DNA of 64,000 nt from Meconema thalassinum (Eukaryota; Arthropoda; Insecta; Orthoptera; Tettigoniidae), in assembly GCA_946902985.2 (NCBI GenBank), contig OX336391.1, positions 143,843,074 to 143,907,073 on the forward strand, read 5' to 3'. Made by a program: the position numbers and the translations under genes. This document shows positions 9,833-21,212 of the stretch, one piece after another. A model generated the notes under the pieces. It made no database searches and had not been told where the DNA came from. It saw only the letters and a list, made by a program, of their open reading frames with translations. Within the stretch, counting starts at the first letter, position 1. Each line of letters begins with the position of its first letter.

Positions 9833-10655
9833 ACTTACTTACTTAATTCCTGCCGCTCCTTCCGGAGCATAGGGCCTTGGCGAAATTTCTCCACGCAGTA
9901 CGGTTCCTGGCCATTCTCTTCACTTGACTCCAGTTCTTGTCCACCTCTGCAATTTCATTTTGGATCGTCCTCTTCCAGGTCTTCTTAGGTCGACCTCGCC
10001 TCCTGGCGCCTTGAGGATTCCAGTCTAGCGCCGCCCTCTCAATAGCTCCGTCCGGCTTCCTTAGTGTGTGACCTATCCCGCGCCATTTCCTCTCCTTGAT
10101 CTAGATGCTAATCGGTTGTTGATTGGTGATAGTCCAAAGATCTTCATTTGAGATTATGTCCGGCCACCTCACATTCATGATGCGACGCAGACATCTGTTA
10201 ATGAACACCTGTAGCTGTTTGTTGATCGGTTTTGTGACTTTCCATGTTTCACAGCCGTAGAGAAGAATCGACTTTACGTTGTATTGAAAAGGTGGAGCTT
10301 GGTCTTCCTGGAAATTTTTCTATTTTTCCAGATGGGGTAGAGCTGGACAAAGGCACCATTTGCCTTCCTGATACGGCTTCGAACATCTTCCTCTGCTCCC
10401 CCAACATTTGTGACTATACTTCCAAGGTAGAGGAAGGACTCAACTCGCTCAATGTCCTTTCCATTGACTGTCAAACTAGTCGTGATGTCAGAATTTATCC
10501 TCATCTCTTTGGTCTTGTTGGTGTTGATCATCAGTCCTGCACGTTCTGCTTCTCTCTGCAACCTCCCCAGCTTTTCTTCTATGTCTCGGTACCGTTGTGC
10601 CATAAGACAAATATCGTCTGCGAAATCCAGATCTTCAAGCCTGTCATTTATACCC
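9833..10655 (-). mobile_element. 5'-truncated non-LTR retrotransposon end, 823 bp
   Basis: Flanked by perfect 9-bp duplications CAACGTCAT (9824-9832 and 10656-10664). On the minus strand it starts inside the reverse transcriptase just before the catalytic FADD box, continues through the thumb region (a 'VESFLYLGSIV' phrase and a 'LLYGCETW' phrase, in part after the 10274 stop) and a C-terminal tail, and ends in a (TAAG)n run at 9833. The open part at 10274-10603 is 109 residues. The rest is interrupted by stops and frame changes. Truncation at the 5' end and target duplication are classic marks of target-primed reverse transcription. The clade is uncertain; CR1, RTE or a relative is possible. 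Confidence 0.9.
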
Positions 10656-10860
10656 CAACGTCATGGTCTCACCTATTGTCACCAGTGTTGATGAAAGTTT
10701 AAGAAAGTTAGGTTTATAGAAGGCCTTGAATCACAATCTGTAACACTATTAAAAGTGCGGTGTAGCTGAAGTTTTAAGTTCTGATTCAAAAAGTCCTTGA
10801 ATCTCACAATTTTGCAGCCTCATCTGCTATCACCAGTGTTGCTAAAGTTTTACATGACAA
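10656..10860. repeat. ~75-bp minisatellite, right block
   Basis: Two to three degenerate units complete the array interrupted at 9832, ending near 'gtgttgctaaagttttac'. Confidence 0.75.
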
Positions 10861-11229
10861 CGACGTTACAAATCCCCCAAACGAATCAAAATCATCATCA
10901 TCAACAACAAAAACAACGCCAACAACAAGAAGAGGATTTTAATTTATAAATTTAAGGATTTGTGGTACATAACTGCACAATTATTGTTGCATTTTGCCAG
11001 CGTGAAGGAGTAGCCTTGTACTGGAACGACTACTTGATTTCGAATGATTACAACGACTTTTTGAGGAACTAATCGTTTGGCGAGTAGTCGTTTAGTTTAG
11101 TTAACTCTTATTTACAAGTACTCGAATAAACCAATGATTTTCATAATCTAGTAATTCGACTACTTTTAGTCGACTGATTCCATTCACTACTTACAACTAA
11201 AACAAAACTTGTATTTTATAATGTAACAT
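10861..11229. other. Unclassified AT-rich stretch
   Basis: Starts with a CAACAA-rich simple tract (10890-10935). From about 11030 to 11180, short 'gtagtcg' and 'cgacta' words recur in both orientations. No gene is seen. Confidence 0.4.
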
Positions 11230-11962
11230 AGGAGCACTTCTCTCTTCCAGTCTCCAGTGATACCCAATTCTTCCAACTTTTCCTGCCATTGCATCCTTGG
11301 TCTACCTACAGAAAGTGTTTTGCACCCGTTCCTCATTCGTAACCAGACACATAGTTATTGTTCCTCTTTTAGAGTGGGTTCCGTGGCTGATCAATCGATC
11401 AATTCAGGTTAATGTTGTTTGAGTCATCAGTTTTTCGTCTGGTTTGGTGCATCTCTCCATGCTTCCCTGTCCTGAGCTAATCGTTTCATCTCTACATAGC
11501 TATCACACCCTACATCCGAGGCAATATCTTTAACGTATTCTAACCTTGGTCTATCCCTACAGTTCATGTCCCCAACCCTTCCTTCTATAACTAAGTTTGC
11601 TATTCCTGGGTGTCTTAGTATGTGTTGTACCAACCTTTCTTCTTCTCTTCATTAGCAGTCTCCAGAAACATCTCTCCTCTCCCACTCGTCTTAATACCTC
11701 TTCATTCGTAATCCTATCTACCCATCTGTTCTTCATCATTCTTCTGTAACATCACATTTCAAACCATTCAATTCTACTCTTTTCTGCGGCTCCAACAGTC
11801 CATGTTTCACTTCCATAGAGTGCCACGCTCCAGATAAAGGCCTTCAAAAATGCCTTCCTAATACCTAGATCTATATTCGATGTCAACAGATTCCTTTTCT
11901 GTAGAAATGCTTTCGTTGCCTGTGCTAACCTACTTTTTATATTCTCTATGTTTCGTCCATCA

Positions 11963-12290
11963 CTAGAGCTCGCGTCAGCCCGGAAGGCGGCCGGCTCTCT
12001 GGGATTTGCGCAGAGAGAGAAAGAGATACATGTCCACTGTTGCAACAGGTCCAACATACCCGAGGCCCACACCGCAGGCTGCTGCCATGAGTTCCTGCAG
12101 TATGGCAACACCGTCACTTAGCTCATCGAGCCTGTCTCTTTCACGATGCTTTACACTTGGCTTTCCTGACAACAGACTAGCTCAGATTTGCAAGACAGAC
12201 TGACTGTGATTGGTGGGATGGAAGTGAGGCATGACGTAATGGTAGCGTTGTGTTCTGCGCACCGCCTTCCCGGTTGGCTCGAGCGCTAGT
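11963..12290. mobile_element. Candidate foldback MITE inside the LINE
   Basis: Left end ACTAGAGCTCG followed by CCCGGAAGGCGG; right end CCGCCTTCCCGG, then CGAGCGCTAGT. These are imperfect ~29-bp terminal inverted repeats around ~270 bp. I could not find a clean target duplication, so the exact ends and superfamily are open. The interior has only short chance frames. Confidence 0.55.
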
Positions 12291-12690
12291 TATTTTGCTT
12301 CCTATGGCCTGTTTGCCATCTCTTGATGAATGCAGTACATTTGCATTTGTCAGTTGGCACAGGCTAGAGTAAAATGTGGCTTTTCACCGATGTCTCAGTC
12401 TCACTCATGGCTGTGATTATATGGAAGCTACTGAGGTATGGGTGGTGCTTAGTAATGGCATTCGGGGCACAGTCAGTGCCTGTGTATGCTGTGAAAGGTT
12501 CTACTCACAGGGTTAGGACTACTGTTCTGACTCAGTGAGGAAAGCAATGGCAAACTACCTCACTCCTCTTCTTGCCTAGAACGCCTCAATATAGCGCTGC
12601 CTTGGGTTTTCGTGGGTATCTACTCACATAACGTAACGGCGGTGCTTTTTGAGGATCCAACCAGCCTTCGGGATGACTACCTAACAGACA
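12291..12690 (+). mobile_element. Retroposon-like insert next to the foldback element
   Basis: Non-coding GC-richer sequence with wording like a small retroposon end ('gaggatccaaccagccttcg', then 'gactacctaacagaca'). It lies between the two parts of the LINE reading frame, so it entered together with or after the foldback element. Identity is based on general resemblance to insect retroposon tails. Confidence 0.4.
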
Positions 12691-12940
12691 GTAGAGATGT
12701 CACCTACGTCCTTTAGCTTTTTACCTGCCAATTCGACATCCATAGGGGTTTCTGATTTATTTCGACTGCATTCCAATATTTTTTGTTGTAGGCTACATTT
12801 ATTAATTTTCTTTGTTAATTCTTTCCTCAAGACAGAATCCATACCATTTTAAACTCATTTTATTTACAATTAATATTACATTGTAAGGTTATCCATTTTT
12901 ATTAATTTATTTCATTCCTTTAATTACAATTTACCACATA

Positions 12941-13399
12941 ATAGTACATTATGTAACGAGCCTATAATGGCAATAATTAAGACACGTTTTTGTTTATAAT
13001 TTCCATACGGGTGTCTTAATTACCATTATAGGCGAGTTGCATACGACTCTTTATGTTCGACGATAGTTATAACTATTTTATGTTCGAACATAAATATTCA
13101 TAAATATCTGTCGAGATTTCGCCAGTTTTATGTACTGAACAGAGCGCATGGGACGCAGAGAATACCATGGCCTCCTGGAATACCCCACTATGACACTAGA
13201 AGCCACGCAGTGAAATTTAAAATAGAAGGCCGTGGAAGTCAGCGCAGGTGCGATGCCATCCTTACTTAATTGGTCACACAACTGTTTCTTGAGCTCTGAT
13301 TGGTGGGAGGAAGTGTTTCATAATAGTGTTATAATGACCCCCATTATGATACAGTTTTCTGACATATAATATTTACAGTTCGACATCGTCGAACATAAA
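12941..13399 (-). mobile_element. Hairpin MITE, copy 1
   Basis: Begins 'tagtacattatgtaacgagc' and ends 'gttcgacatcgtcgaacata'. It holds a hairpin at 12969-13033 (CCTATAATGG, then TAATTAAGACAC, paired with GTGTCTTAATTA and CCATTATAGG) and a second palindrome, TTCGAACATAAATATTC-like, near 13080. The same sequence occurs twice in opposite orientation at 33080-35380. No protein is encoded; the 67-residue frame at 13078 is chance. Confidence 0.75.
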
Positions 13400-13424
13400 G
13401 ATACAGTCAGTCTGAGAGACTAGA

Positions 13425-13895
13425 CTTTATATCATTTCAAATGACGCATGCTACAAATGCTACACATGTGAGAAAGGACTCTTTGCACTTTGCTGCATGA
13501 CGTTACGCACTCGCCGTCTCCGTATCGCATAACGCCAGACCCCAGGAGTAAACTCCAACTCACCAGACTCCATTACCCTTTAACTTAGGCTTCCCGCGCG
13601 GGAGCTGCATGACGTCACGCACTCATCGTCTACGTATCGCATAACGCCAGACCCCAGGAGTAAACTCAGACTCAACAGACTCCATTACCCTTTAACTTAG
13701 GCTTCCCGCGCGGGGGTTGCATTACGTCACGCACTCGCCGTCTCCGTTCGCATAACGCCAGACCCCAGGAGTAAACTCAGACTCGGTGCATATGCACTGA
13801 ACTACATGATGACGTCATACACGCCGTAACCATGACGCACAACGGTAGACCTAAGCATAACGATGAAGTCGACTAGATCGTTTGAAATGATAAAA
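13425..13895. repeat. 113-bp GC-richer tandem repeat between short inverted ends
   Basis: Three units start near 13499, 13612 and 13724. Each has 'cgcactcgccgtctccg', then 'gcataacgccagaccccagg', then 'actccattaccctttaac' and a GCGCGGG block. CpG and TGACGTCA-like words stand out against the AT-rich surroundings. Inverted 'tatcatttcaaatga' words at about 13433-13447 and 13876-13890 suggest that the array sits in one element. Confidence 0.7.
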
Positions 13896-14026
13896 TGTTT
13901 TCATATCAAACAAACATTAGAATTAAGTACATCTCTAGTATTTTGTTTCATTATTAATTGATTCTATTCTTAATTGAGCTGAAGATGCCCTCAATGTCAG
14001 GTCGAAACATGTACAATATATAATAG

Positions 14027-16806
14027 ACTAGCAGAAGTACCCGTTCTTCGAACGGTGTTCGTTGTTAACACAAGACATTATCAATTGAGCTACTGTTGCA
14101 ATGGTTAGCGGTTTGTCATTCCTTCAAGTTTATCAGAACGAAGTTAGTTTACGGGGAATAGCACACACACTGTTAATTTAAGGCCCTTAAAATGTAGTTT
14201 TCGGAGACCCTTTATAGATTCCCGAATTTTGTGTCTCACATTGAGAAGCGCAACATATGCTTTGGTTGTCCTTCTAGGATAATTTTTATATTTCGCCTAT
14301 TTTAGCATATATTGAGGAGTTTTTCTCTATATCCACCCTTCTACTGTATGAAAAGTACGGTGAAGAGTTTTATAAATGATTGGTGTATTGACTCTCATGG
14401 TTACCATACCTAATTTTACGATGCACCAAGCATCCGAACACGAGGTTTAGCCGTACATAAAGATACACAGAAAGACAGACAGACAATTCTATTGCCTACA
14501 ACATATTACCCAGATAACCAAATATGGGTATATCTACCACACAGTATCAAATAAAATCATCCTTACGCTGAACCCGTATGTCGACAAAAAAAAGTGAAAA
14601 TGTGCTCTCGGACTAAATTCACCTAACGTGTACTTCCTGACGTGAAATACAATTGAAAGCTTTGTAGACGAAACGCAATACACGTCACATAAAAACTGAC
14701 CCTCTACGATGTGCTAGGTGCCCATACACAGGAAGACCCCTTTCATAAATTATAAAGGCTTGTGGTGCATGAAAATTCAGGTTATTTAGCCTCAAATTGC
14801 CCAAATTCCTAAAAGCCGCAAAAAATGCTGGTTCAATTCAGGAATTTTTGAAAATAATGTTGCTGTTTTGAGATATAATAGACCTTCTGTACTATATGTC
14901 GAACGTGAAAATTGCATGAAAAAATTCTAGGTTACCCCTTCACCCCTTTAATTGCATTGATGAATTATACGGTCTACGTTAGTTCCGTGATAACCTTATA
15001 GCCATTTGCAAACTTTCACAGAAATGTAATAAATGGAGTGACATTGCTTCTTACAGAAATAGATGGAACGTTGTATGCCACCCCTTGAGATAATGTTCTC
15101 ATGGTTACCGATTTGCATTCCTTCATTAGTTTGTTAAATTAAATTAAATTAGTTTTCTGGGAATATTTCAGAAACTGTTGGATTTAGAGCCTTATAATGT
15201 AGTTTTCGAGTACCCTTTAGGGCCCCCGAGTTTTGTTGCTGGCACCGAGAGGATTTGTCTCGTCGTTGTACGGCATAATATAATACTAATAATAATATAA
15301 TATAGGGAGAAATTATAACACCTATTTTTTTTTAAATTATTTTTAATTCAGCCAATGGCCATGTACTTTTCTTTTCAGGACGGGTCAGGGAAGGGATATT
15401 ATCAGAGAAAGAAGCATTCACATCACGCATGAGCAAAATGGAAATGGCCTACCATTTAACTAAGGACATCTATAAGAAAAGGTCAATCTCCTTCAACGCA
15501 AAACTAAAACATTACTGCAGTGTCATCCGTCCGGAGGTCTTGCATGCCTCTGAATGCCTCACGATGAACAAAAAAGGCTTGGTCGAGAAACTGGAGGCCA
15601 AAGAAAGGAACATTTTGAGAAAGATATTGGGTTCCATCAAAGACAATGGGGAATACAGAAGACGGCATAACCATGACCTATATACTCATGTGGAGAAGAT
15701 AAGCAACGTCATCAGGAAGAGAAGGTTACCATATTTTGGGCATGTGAAACGAAAGAGCCCAGCGAGACTAACCAACCGCAACATCACTTACATTCAGGAG
15801 AGGAAAACAAAATGGGCCTGGTTCATTGAAGTGGATAAAGATCTGAACGAAGTGGGGATTACACCAACAGAAATTCAGGAGCGCGCCAACTCAAAGGGAA
15901 ACTTCGAACTTGTAAAGGTTTCCAAGAAAAACCGAAGCTAAAAACGGGAAAGATTTGAACCCAGGAACAGAAGGAAGTCCACCGAGAACGAATGCGGGCG
16001 TACAGGGCAAACATCAAAGCCAGTAGGAGACGGTTGGAATGACGCGGTCCATAGATGGCCTATACGAAATGAAATAATGAATGAATGAATGAATAATAAG
16101 GGGATAGGAATATAATAGACCTGCCGTACCACACCCGCAGGTGTAAATCGCGTGAAAAATTTCTAGAGTACCCCTTGATCCCCTTAAGCGCATTATACGT
16201 AAGGGTGAATTTTACGGCTTAATTTCGTTCCGTGATAACCTTCTAGCCGTTTGCAAACTTTCACACCAATGTAATTAATGTAATTGCATTGCGTCTTACA
16301 GCAATATATGGACCTCTGAGAATCCGTTGGCATGGTTACTGGCTTGCATTCGTTCATTAGTTTATTAAATTAAATTCGTTTTCTGGGAATATCTCAAAAA
16401 CGGTTAGTCTTCGGTCCTTAAAATGAGGTTTTCGGGGACCCGAGTTTTGTCTCTCACATTGAGGGGCTGAAAATGAGTTTTGTCTCGACCTTCTACGCCT
16501 ATTTCAGCATGTATTTTTGGGGGGTAGGCCCCCTTTTATGAGAGGTACGGAGAAGAGTTATATCAATGATTAGTGTCGTGCCTCTGATGGAAATCTGTAC
16601 CAAATTTTACGTTGATACACCCAGCCGTTCTCGAGTTATAAGTGAACAAATTTGTCCACAGACAAACAAACAAACAAACAGACAGACAACAAAATTATTT
16701 TCGCGCACATCCATCATAAAACAGTCTGAAACGTGTAAACAACTCAAATTTCCGTAGAAATTCAGAGAAAAACACACAAATTTTCATTTTTATATATAGA
16801 GAGATA
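14027..16806 (+). mobile_element. Degenerate dispersed-repeat element with internal repeat units
   Basis: Starts with 'gactagcagaagtacccg' and a palindromic CCGTTCTTCGAACGG, and ends with 'tttttatatatagagagat'. Phrases such as 'gttttcgg(g)gaccc', 'gagttttgt.tctcacattgag' and 'ttccgtgataacctt' recur around 14200, 15000-15230 and 16220-16480, so the interior holds about three decayed units. A LINE end has inserted at about 15310-16095. A related fragment occurs at 23335-23690. No protein is encoded. The layout resembles non-autonomous Helitron/DINE-type elements, but the terminal hairpin is not clear here. Confidence 0.55.
15310..16095 (+). mobile_element. LINE 3' end with a 170-aa open RT C-terminus
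   Basis: The frame 15429-15941 is the C-terminal tail of a non-LTR reverse transcriptase: ILRKILGSIKDNGEYRRRHN, then HVEKISNVIRKRRLPYFGHV. The same protein is found broken on the minus strand at 31740-32230. The 3' end is an (AATG)n run at 16074-16093. It is 5'-truncated, sits inside the repeat element 14027-16806, and is therefore younger than it. No target duplication could be defined. Confidence 0.75.
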
Positions 16807-17360
16807 TACTGCACCGCTCGGTGTTGACCGTGTTTTATTGCACAGATTTTGGTTTTACTCGCAAACCGTTGGAGATATACGAAAATTGATAAGGGCCTTT
16901 CGGATAGAAAATTAAATGTTAAAGCTCATGTATACCATCAAAAGTTTGCTATTTCTTAGCGTTCTCTTTTTATTTGAAAAGGAAATATGAAATTTTGAAA
17001 CCAAAGGGTGTAGTGACGTCACAAATGTCGGTTTTACTCGCTAACTGTTGGAGATACACGAAAAATGATAAGGACCTTTCGGATAGGAAATTACATTTCA
17101 AAGCTCGTATGTGCCATCAAAAGTTTGCTATTTCCTACCATTCTCTTTTTATTTGATATGGAAATATGAAATTTTGAAACAAATGGGTCTAATGACGTCA
17201 CTAAAATGGACGCCATTTTTTAATAGTGCAAAATTTCGAAATCAAAAGTATCCTATATGTAAACCTGGTAAATCAGCTACATCCATGCAAAATTTCATTT
17301 AAATCGTACCAGTGGTTCTTGAGTTATTGAGTAACAGACAGACAGACACACACCATCTCA
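16807..17360 (+). repeat. Repeat fragment with two ~175-bp tandem units
   Basis: Units at about 16850-17025 and 17026-17205 share 'ggttttactcgc(a/t)aac', 'gataagg.cctttcggat', 'ccatcaaaagtttgctattt' and 'ggaaatatgaaattttgaaa', each followed by a TGACGTCAC word. The stretch ends with a CAGACAGACA run. The small frames here are repeat translations. Confidence 0.7.
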
Positions 17361-18212
17361 TTTTTAGCCTACTTTCGATTTTTGCAAAAAATGATAGTAG
17401 ACTTATGAGATCAACACAGGGCGAAAAAAGTGTGTCTGTCTGTGTGTGTGTATGTGTGTGTGTGAGTCTGTGTGTGTGTGTGTGTGTATGTGTGTGTGTG
17501 AGTCTGTGTGTGTGTGTGTGTCTGTGTGTGTGTGAGTGTGTGTACTCTGAATGTCTGTCCCCCCTATCAATTCGAACACGGTGAATGCGAATTGAACGAA
17601 ATTTGGTACAATGGTAGCACTAGCAAAGGACACCTCAGTGTCATGTTTTATATCGCCGCCATCTTTACTAAAACTGAATGGCGGCCACTCAAACGTTCAA
17701 AACGTAAAATCAAATAACGACTAACCAAATAATCCGATCTCTACCAAATTTGGTAACAACATACCTTCGTATAGGATGCGTCTTGTGACCAAACTACAAG
17801 GCCGTCCGCCATACCATTTCAGGATGGCGGCCGTGCGAATTATGCAAACTTTATAATCCCTATCATGGGACCCACCAGTTCCGATTATCGAGCCGAGAAT
17901 CGTTTTAACTGTTCTAAAGGAAGAGGCACGTTCGAAATTAAAAGTTTATTTTGTAATACTATAGTGCAGACGTGATTTTAAAAAGCTGAGCTGATTCAGT
18001 AATAAGACAAGATGGCAGCGGATATCTTGTGCCTGACTTATATTTCACTAATTTGAGTATTGAATGCAATATAGCGTACTGATAAAAAATAAATATACTT
18101 TGTATGAAATGCTTTATATATAAATAATATACTCCAGTGATGAAATCGTTTAGTATAAATCATTATTTGCTAACAAGTTCTATGTAAGTCATTTTAAATA
18201 GAACGATATTCG

Positions 18213-18299
18213 TTGACACAATTAGCTCAGTGGTAGAGCGATAGCCTGTCGCTCAGATTCCTATGGTTCAAACCCGATCAGAGCTAGTTTTTTTTGCTT
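18213..18299 (+). repeat. tRNA-like Pol III unit, not a functional tRNA
   Basis: Has a good A box (TAGCTCAGTGGT, 18223-18234), a B box (GGTTCAAACCC, 18265-18275) and an oligo-T stop (18289-18296). The D arm pairs (GCTC/GAGC). The anticodon and T stems do not form a proper cloverleaf, so I call it a tRNA-derived pseudogene or SINE head. A looser relative lies at 56446-56535. Confidence 0.55.
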
Positions 18300-18947
18300 G
18301 AAATGTTAATTGTTTATTGTTTTGTAATGACTCAGATGTTTTAAAATTAAGCGTTATATTGTGCATATTATGGTGTAAAATATATATTTAATTAAAACAT
18401 AATTCGCCAGCAGATTTACTCGAGACATCTAGGTGCCAAAAAGGTAACTAGGTTAACTTCCAGATTTTATTGAAAAGTTTCTTCTTCTGGCCGCTAGAAT
18501 GCACTCGCTCTGTTAGGATTATATTGTTCGATATTTCACCACTAGATGTCACGACTAGTCTACGTGGGGCTCCATTGATTACTACACCATTGGCATTCTA
18601 TGCGCATCGAATTTGAAGAATGACAAGATGATACTACGATACATTTTTACTTTTTATTTTAAAGGGTTTGTAACAGCCTATTTTGCGTTACTTGAAAATG
18701 TTATTTGAAGTAAAGAACAAAACGATTTCACATTGTAACTGAATTCAAGCCGTTGGTGTTAGTTGAGGTTATTAATTACTACTTTTATTTCAGGCAAATA
18801 GCAATCGAAAATATCCACATAGTTTGTATACACACGTCTCTGTAGGGTCATGGAAAGATTTGTTAATTCAATTAGGGTTGTGAAAGCCATGCACAACCAG
18901 ACGTGTAAAGACATGCCTCAACTCAAAATTGGATGTTGCCCACGGCA
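18300..18947. other. Unclassified interior of the H1 copy
   Basis: AT-rich; no ORF, clear repeat unit or motif recognised. Confidence 0.4.
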
Positions 18948-18957
18948 GGTCGTATAT

Positions 18958-18959
<2 letters not shown>

Positions 18960-18999
<40 letters not shown>

Positions 19000-19218
19000 T
19001 TATTGGTTTTACATCCCTTTTAACTACTGCTGCTTTTAGAGACACCGGGGTGTGCGGAATTTTGGCCCGAAGGGGATCTTTAACGTGCCAATAAATGTAC
19101 TGACACGGCTCCCTCGCATTTGGGCACCCTCAAATGCCAGCTGACTGCGCCAGGATACGAACCTGCAACCTAGGGCCCAGCAAGCGAGAACGTTACCGCT
19201 GAGCCACGCAGCCAGTCC
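18960..19218 (-). mobile_element. tRNA-derived SINE with (ATT)n tail
   Basis: On the minus strand the head reads TGGCTCAGCGGTAACG (A box) and GGTTCGTATCC (B box), followed by a body with GATCCCCTTCGGGCC and a tail running into (ATT)n at 18960-18998. Imperfect 12-bp duplications GGTCGtATaTGT / GGTCGATtaTGT flank it (18948-18959 and 19219-19230). The same family is split by a transposon at 22530-28660. Confidence 0.8.
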
Positions 19219-19449
19219 GGTCGATTATGTCTCCAGATCCATAACATTCTTGATATACTTCTTATCTTTCTTTCTTCAATGATGGTAGCAGTTTTTATCT
19301 AGGTTGTGGCGTTTGGTAGAGGTAAATCGTTTCTAAGGTCTTCAACAAAGAATAGTTCTATTATACTCTTTGATAATAACAACGAGTTATAACTATACTC
19401 ATACATTTAGGAGAAAGTAGGCTATATGTTCTTTACTGAACATCTTGTT

Positions 19450-19640
19450 ATATATTTGTATGATATATTGTTTAAGTACTGATTGGGTTATATTTTAAAC
19501 TTTGAATAGATAACCTCGCTGTCCACCCCTTAAAACAACAACAATCATTTATCCAAATTAGTTTTACTGGGCACATAAATTTGTCTAGGCATTTATTGAA
19601 ACATTAAAAAAAAAAAAAACTAGATTAATTTTAACAACTC
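19450..19640. other. Spacer left of SINE
   Basis: AT-rich; ends in a poly-A run at 19608-19619. Nothing recognised. Confidence 0.4.
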
Positions 19641-19654
19641 TCTTCCCGCTAAGA

Positions 19655-19983
19655 CAAGCCTCCGTGGCTTAGGCGGCAGCACGCCGGCCTCTCACCGCTG
19701 GGTCCGTGGTTCAAATCCCGGTCACTCCATGTGAGATCTGTGCTGGACAAAACGGAGGCAGACAGGTTTTTCTCGGGTACTCCGGTTTTCCCTGTCAAAA
19801 TTTAATTCCAGCAACACTCTCCACTATCATTTCATTTCATCTGTCATTCATTTAATCATTGCCCCAGAGGAGTGCGTCAGGCCTCGGCAGCCGGCACAGT
19901 TCATATCCTCGCCGCTAGATAGGGGCTTCATTCATTCCATTCCTGACCCGGTCGGAGACTGGAAGCAGGCTGTGGATTTTTTT
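19655..19983 (+). mobile_element. tRNA-derived SINE, full length, 14-bp TSD
   Basis: Flanked by perfect duplications TCTTCCCGCTAAGA (19641-19654 and 19984-19997). The head has an A box (TGGCTTAGGCGG) and a B box (GGTTCAAATCC) and reads like a tRNA gene of the long-variable-arm type. The body includes 'ttctcgggtactccggtttt' and 'gccccagaggagtgcg', and the end has CATTCATTCC and a T-run. It needs LINE enzymes supplied in trans. The perfect duplication suggests a recent insertion. Confidence 0.9.
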
Positions 19984-20245
19984 TCTTCCCGCTAAGAAAA
20001 GTAAAATATATAATTGTCCCGCTAGGAGAGAGTTAAAGTTATCTGGTGCTTGGCTCAGTTTGAAATAAGCCATATTTAGTGGGGGGAAAGAGCTACTGTA
20101 GATTGACAACCCTGGGAGGACCGAGATTTACGTTGTCAAGGGAGTAAGAGTAATAAGCACATCGGCAAGTATCATATAATCATTCAATTTAAGAAATGTT
20201 TTTAGCTTATTTTTCCTTAGCCTATAATAATTTAAGAAAAAAAAA

Positions 20246-21110
20246 ACAAGGCTTATGAGATCACCTTTAGTCCGTGTGTGTGTGTGTGTGCGCGCGTGTA
20301 TATATCAGTGTGTGTCCCTAATGAAATCAAAACGGCTGAAGCGATTTCAATGAAACTCGGTAAGTGCATACAACTACGCCTGTGCCTTTCAAAATAGTGT
20401 TAATACGACTCACCAATCCAACATGGCGGCCGCTTGAAATATTTCACTGGCATTCTATATCTCCCCAACACTAACAGACGTCACCCGATTTTTTTTAATG
20501 GTGATAAAGGGCACTACTACTAGTAACTTTCATAGACCTGCTAAGTATAAAACGAAAATAGTGACCAAGCGAAGTTGAAACATTTAAATAGATTTTTCTT
20601 GCGATCAAGCAACCGAGCGCAGTGTAATTTGGTACAGCAACTTCCGGATGGGGGCTTAGCGAAATTTTAAAAATGATTTTCAATTTCTTGTTTCGAAATC
20701 ATGTAATCGAAGTGAATGTATGGACGTTTCTAGCTATTTACACCTCCGAGTGCAGTGAAACTTGGTACGGTAAATGATTACACAAATTTTAATCCACTGG
20801 CATCTAATTTATTTAAATGGTTTTCATGACCACAATATGACGGTTCTGCAAAATTATATTTCTTGTGTCCTAATCATGCGATTGAAGTTTGAATAATACA
20901 CCTACACAATAATCTTCATGTAATAGTACGGTACATAACTCTAAGACTTACATGTATAAAAATCCAACATGGTCACCATACGAAATATTTAGACGGTTCT
21001 CATTATCTAAGAGTATATTACAGCAATCAAACTGAAATTTTCATAGAGGCAATTAACATAAGTAGGATATATGAAAATAGACTATATAGTTCTTCACGGA
21101 ACTGCTTGTT
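20246..21110 (+). mobile_element. Helentron-like element, H2 family
   Basis: Starts with 'aggcttatgagatcaccttt' and a (GT)n tract. The interior carries phrases such as 'aacatggcggccgcttgaa' and 'agcgatttcaatgaaactcgg'. It ends with GACTATAT, a hairpin AGTTC-ttcac-GGAACT and GCTTGTT. A second partial end follows at 21150-21212. Relatives are on the minus strand at 57045-58025 and 63310-64000. Confidence 0.6.
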
Positions 21111-21212
21111 TAAAATCTCGTTTTCATTTCTCGTGTCTTAAGTAAGACCAGTAGGATATATGAAAGTAGGCTAATATGTTCTTCACGAAACTACTGTACT
21201 TGTTTATTATCA

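Larger units (their letters stand above)
11230..12850 (-). mobile_element. Broken LINE reverse-transcriptase C-terminus, interrupted
   Basis: Minus-strand pieces read in order as a non-LTR RT end: about 12700-12850 (an 'ELAGKKLKDV' phrase before the expected YLGS box), 11752-11957 (DGRNIENIKSRLAQ, then ALYGSETWTVG), 11557-11739 (NEEVLRRVGEER) and 11427-11633 (HILRHPGI, then RLAQDREAWRDA). At least two frameshifts and a stop split them. A short related fragment at 11230-11330 reads 'GRPRMQWQEKLEELG'. About 730 bp of foreign DNA (11963-12690) lies inside the coding region. The element is dead. Confidence 0.8.
17361..19449 (+). mobile_element. Helentron-like element, H1 family, copy a
   Basis: The 5' end TTTTTAGCCTACTTTCGATT is followed by 'atgatagtagacttatgaga' and a long (GT)n tract (17430-17545). 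One to two satellite units of the H1 type follow (to about 17900). The 3' end at 19412-19449 reads GAAAGTAGGCTAT, a hairpin ATGTTC-tttact-GAACAT, then CTTGTT. The subterminal GAAAGTAGGCTA is the reverse complement of the 5' end. This layout (subterminal inverted repeat, 3' palindrome, no target duplication) matches non-autonomous Helentrons. The middle has been invaded by a SINE and other DNA. Confidence 0.65.

Noticed and set aside
17403..17633. His/Thr repeat protein (and similar frames at 28200-28565)
   Set aside because: Translation of GT/CA microsatellites at the Helentron-like 5' ends.
18213..18299. Functional tRNA-Asp-like gene
   Set aside because: A and B boxes and the D arm are good, but the anticodon and T stems do not pair. 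More likely a tRNA-derived pseudogene.
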